Under the pieces are notes generated by a model. It had not been told where the DNA came from. It searched no databases and saw nothing but the letters and a program-made list of their open reading frames with translations. Positions 7,109 through 7,568 of a stretch of 7,568 nucleotides of DNA are shown piece by piece. A program made the translations under genes and the position numbers. This DNA is from Alphaproteobacteria bacterium (GTDB taxonomy: Bacteria; Pseudomonadota; Alphaproteobacteria; Paracaedibacterales; CAITNM01): positions 1 to 7,568 of the forward strand of contig CANMNU010000063.1 in NCBI GenBank assembly GCA_947499175.1, written 5' to 3'. How positions within the stretch are numbered: position 1 is the stretch's first letter; each line of letters opens with the position of its first letter.

Positions 7109-7382
7109 ACACCAATATGGAATATTTTACACAAGCTGTACACTGACCTTAATTTCGTAATAATTGCTATAATTTTAATAAAATAGCCATATGCAGGCAT
7201 AGCATTAAATCGTAATATTTCATTAAAATACTAAATTACAGCAGTTAAAATGCTTTTATTCTTTTATTAAGAAATATAAAAATTCAAATTATAATTAGCG
7301 CTATTTAATTTTTATTTTTTCTCTTCACCGCCTTCCCTTTGTCTTTCGTTTAAGCTTTGTATTGCTATCTTTTCGTTTTAAA

Positions 7383-7475
7383 AGCTACCTGTGTTGACTA
7401 GTAATTAACAAGCTCTTGTGAGCTGCCATGATACACCACCTAAGTAGCGTACACGGCTGCCAGTGAATGGTGATT
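7383..7475 (-). ncRNA. Candidate small structured RNA (unidentified)
   Basis: This island is about 47% G+C (43 of 92 bases for 7381-7472) beside flanks near 16%, the contrast typical of RNA genes in AT-rich genomes. It contains a perfect AGCTC(TTGT)GAGCT hairpin (7411-7424), CACCA/TGGTG (7434-7438 with 7468-7472), GCTAC/GTAGC (7384-7388 with 7444-7448) and a repeated GCTGCC. A promoter-like pair precedes it on the minus strand. I recognise no known RNA family, and no ORF of useful length explains it. It could instead be a small repeat, or remains of a gene. Confidence 0.3.
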
Positions 7476-7481
7476 TAAGTA

Positions 7482-7509
7482 TTTATAAAATATTGACAGT
7501 ATTTCACAA
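7482..7509 (-). promoter_or_regulatory. Possible minus-strand promoter ahead of the GC-rich island
   Basis: TTGTGA (7509-7504), a 16-nt spacer and TATAAA (7487-7482); the -10 matches five of six consensus bases. Transcription would begin near 7475, at the edge of the GC-rich island and just after the stop of the partial gene at 7512. Confidence 0.35.
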
Positions 7510-7511
7510 AT

Positions 7512-7568
7512 TCACCACCACGGCATCTCCTTGGCTATATTGTCAAATACAGCTGGAGATCTTATATC
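7512..7568 (-). CDS. Possible C-terminus of an unidentified protein, 5' part outside the window
   Basis: The minus strand is open from the window edge to TGA at 7514-7512 and encodes DIRSPAVFDNIAKEMPWW. The composition looks protein-like and the other two minus frames are closed early, but an 18-codon open stretch is not significant by itself. I do not recognise the protein. If real, it is transcribed in the same direction as dsbD but separated from it by about 425 nt. Confidence 0.38.
   Translation of the reverse strand, partial: DIRSPAVFDNIAKEMPWW

Larger units (their letters stand above)
7086..7511. other. About 425 nt without a confident gene
   Basis: The dsbD-proximal part (about 7110-7320) is extremely AT-rich (19 G+C in 120 bases for 7201-7320 by hand count). 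It holds only small imperfect inverted repeats, for example 7166-7187 (GCTAT/ATAGC ends, ATTTT/AAAAT inside) and AGCATT 7201-7206 with AATGCT 7249-7254. It probably contains the dsbD promoter, but I cannot choose a convincing one. No tRNA T-loop motif is visible on either strand. The distal part (7325-7475) is compositionally different and listed separately. Confidence 0.6.

Noticed and set aside
7086..7511. tRNA gene in the long spacer
   Set aside because: No GTTCGA-type T-loop, acceptor pairing or cloverleaf could be found on either strand.
7540..7568. Plus-strand promoter TTGTCA-17-TATATC at the window end
   Set aside because: Spacing is good, but it runs off the window edge, overlaps a possible minus-strand coding tail and has no visible downstream gene.

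Overview
The window reads as ordinary chromosomal DNA of an AT-rich Gram-negative bacterium, most likely an alphaproteobacterium of the host-associated kind (Rickettsiales/Holosporales-like). The evidence is a mitochondria-like cytochrome c oxidase subunit III, a zinc-less bL33 of the alphaproteobacterial form, an LptA-LptB lipopolysaccharide export pair, a periplasmic trypsin-like protease and a DsbD/ScsB-type thiol reductase. This assignment is inferred from protein character and composition, not from a marker gene, so the order is uncertain.

Layout. Positions 2-1489 (+) hold a 5'-truncated receptor-type class III nucleotide cyclase (Cache sensor, membrane helix, HAMP, cyclase). Positions 1566-2778 (+) hold lptA and lptB, overlapping by 14 nt; lptB appears to start at a non-canonical ATA codon at 2056. 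A small inverted repeat over the lptB stop (2768-2797) probably ends transcription from both sides, because the next gene converges on it. Everything recognisable from 2800 to 7085 is on the minus strand. In transcription order it is dsbD-like (7085-5409), coxC (5374-4556), rpmG (4468-4298, too short for routine ORF calling) and a trypsin/PDZ protease (4287-2800). dsbD-coxC (34-nt gap) and rpmG-protease (10-nt gap) look like two transcription units. Positions 7086-7511 contain no confident gene, but include a relatively GC-rich island (about 7383-7475) behind a plausible minus-strand promoter, a candidate for a small RNA. The last 57 bases may be the C-terminus of another minus-strand gene.

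Most of the genes serve the cell envelope: LPS transport to the outer membrane (LptA/LptB), periplasmic protein quality control (protease), periplasmic disulfide reduction (DsbD-like) and respiration (CoxC). The cyclase would convert an extracytoplasmic signal into cAMP or cGMP. I do not see a CRISPR array, prophage, transposase, toxin-antitoxin pair or defence system. The points most worth following are the AUA start of lptB, the out-of-frame AUG with a good Shine-Dalgarno in front of dsbD, and the unexplained structured segment at 7383-7475.
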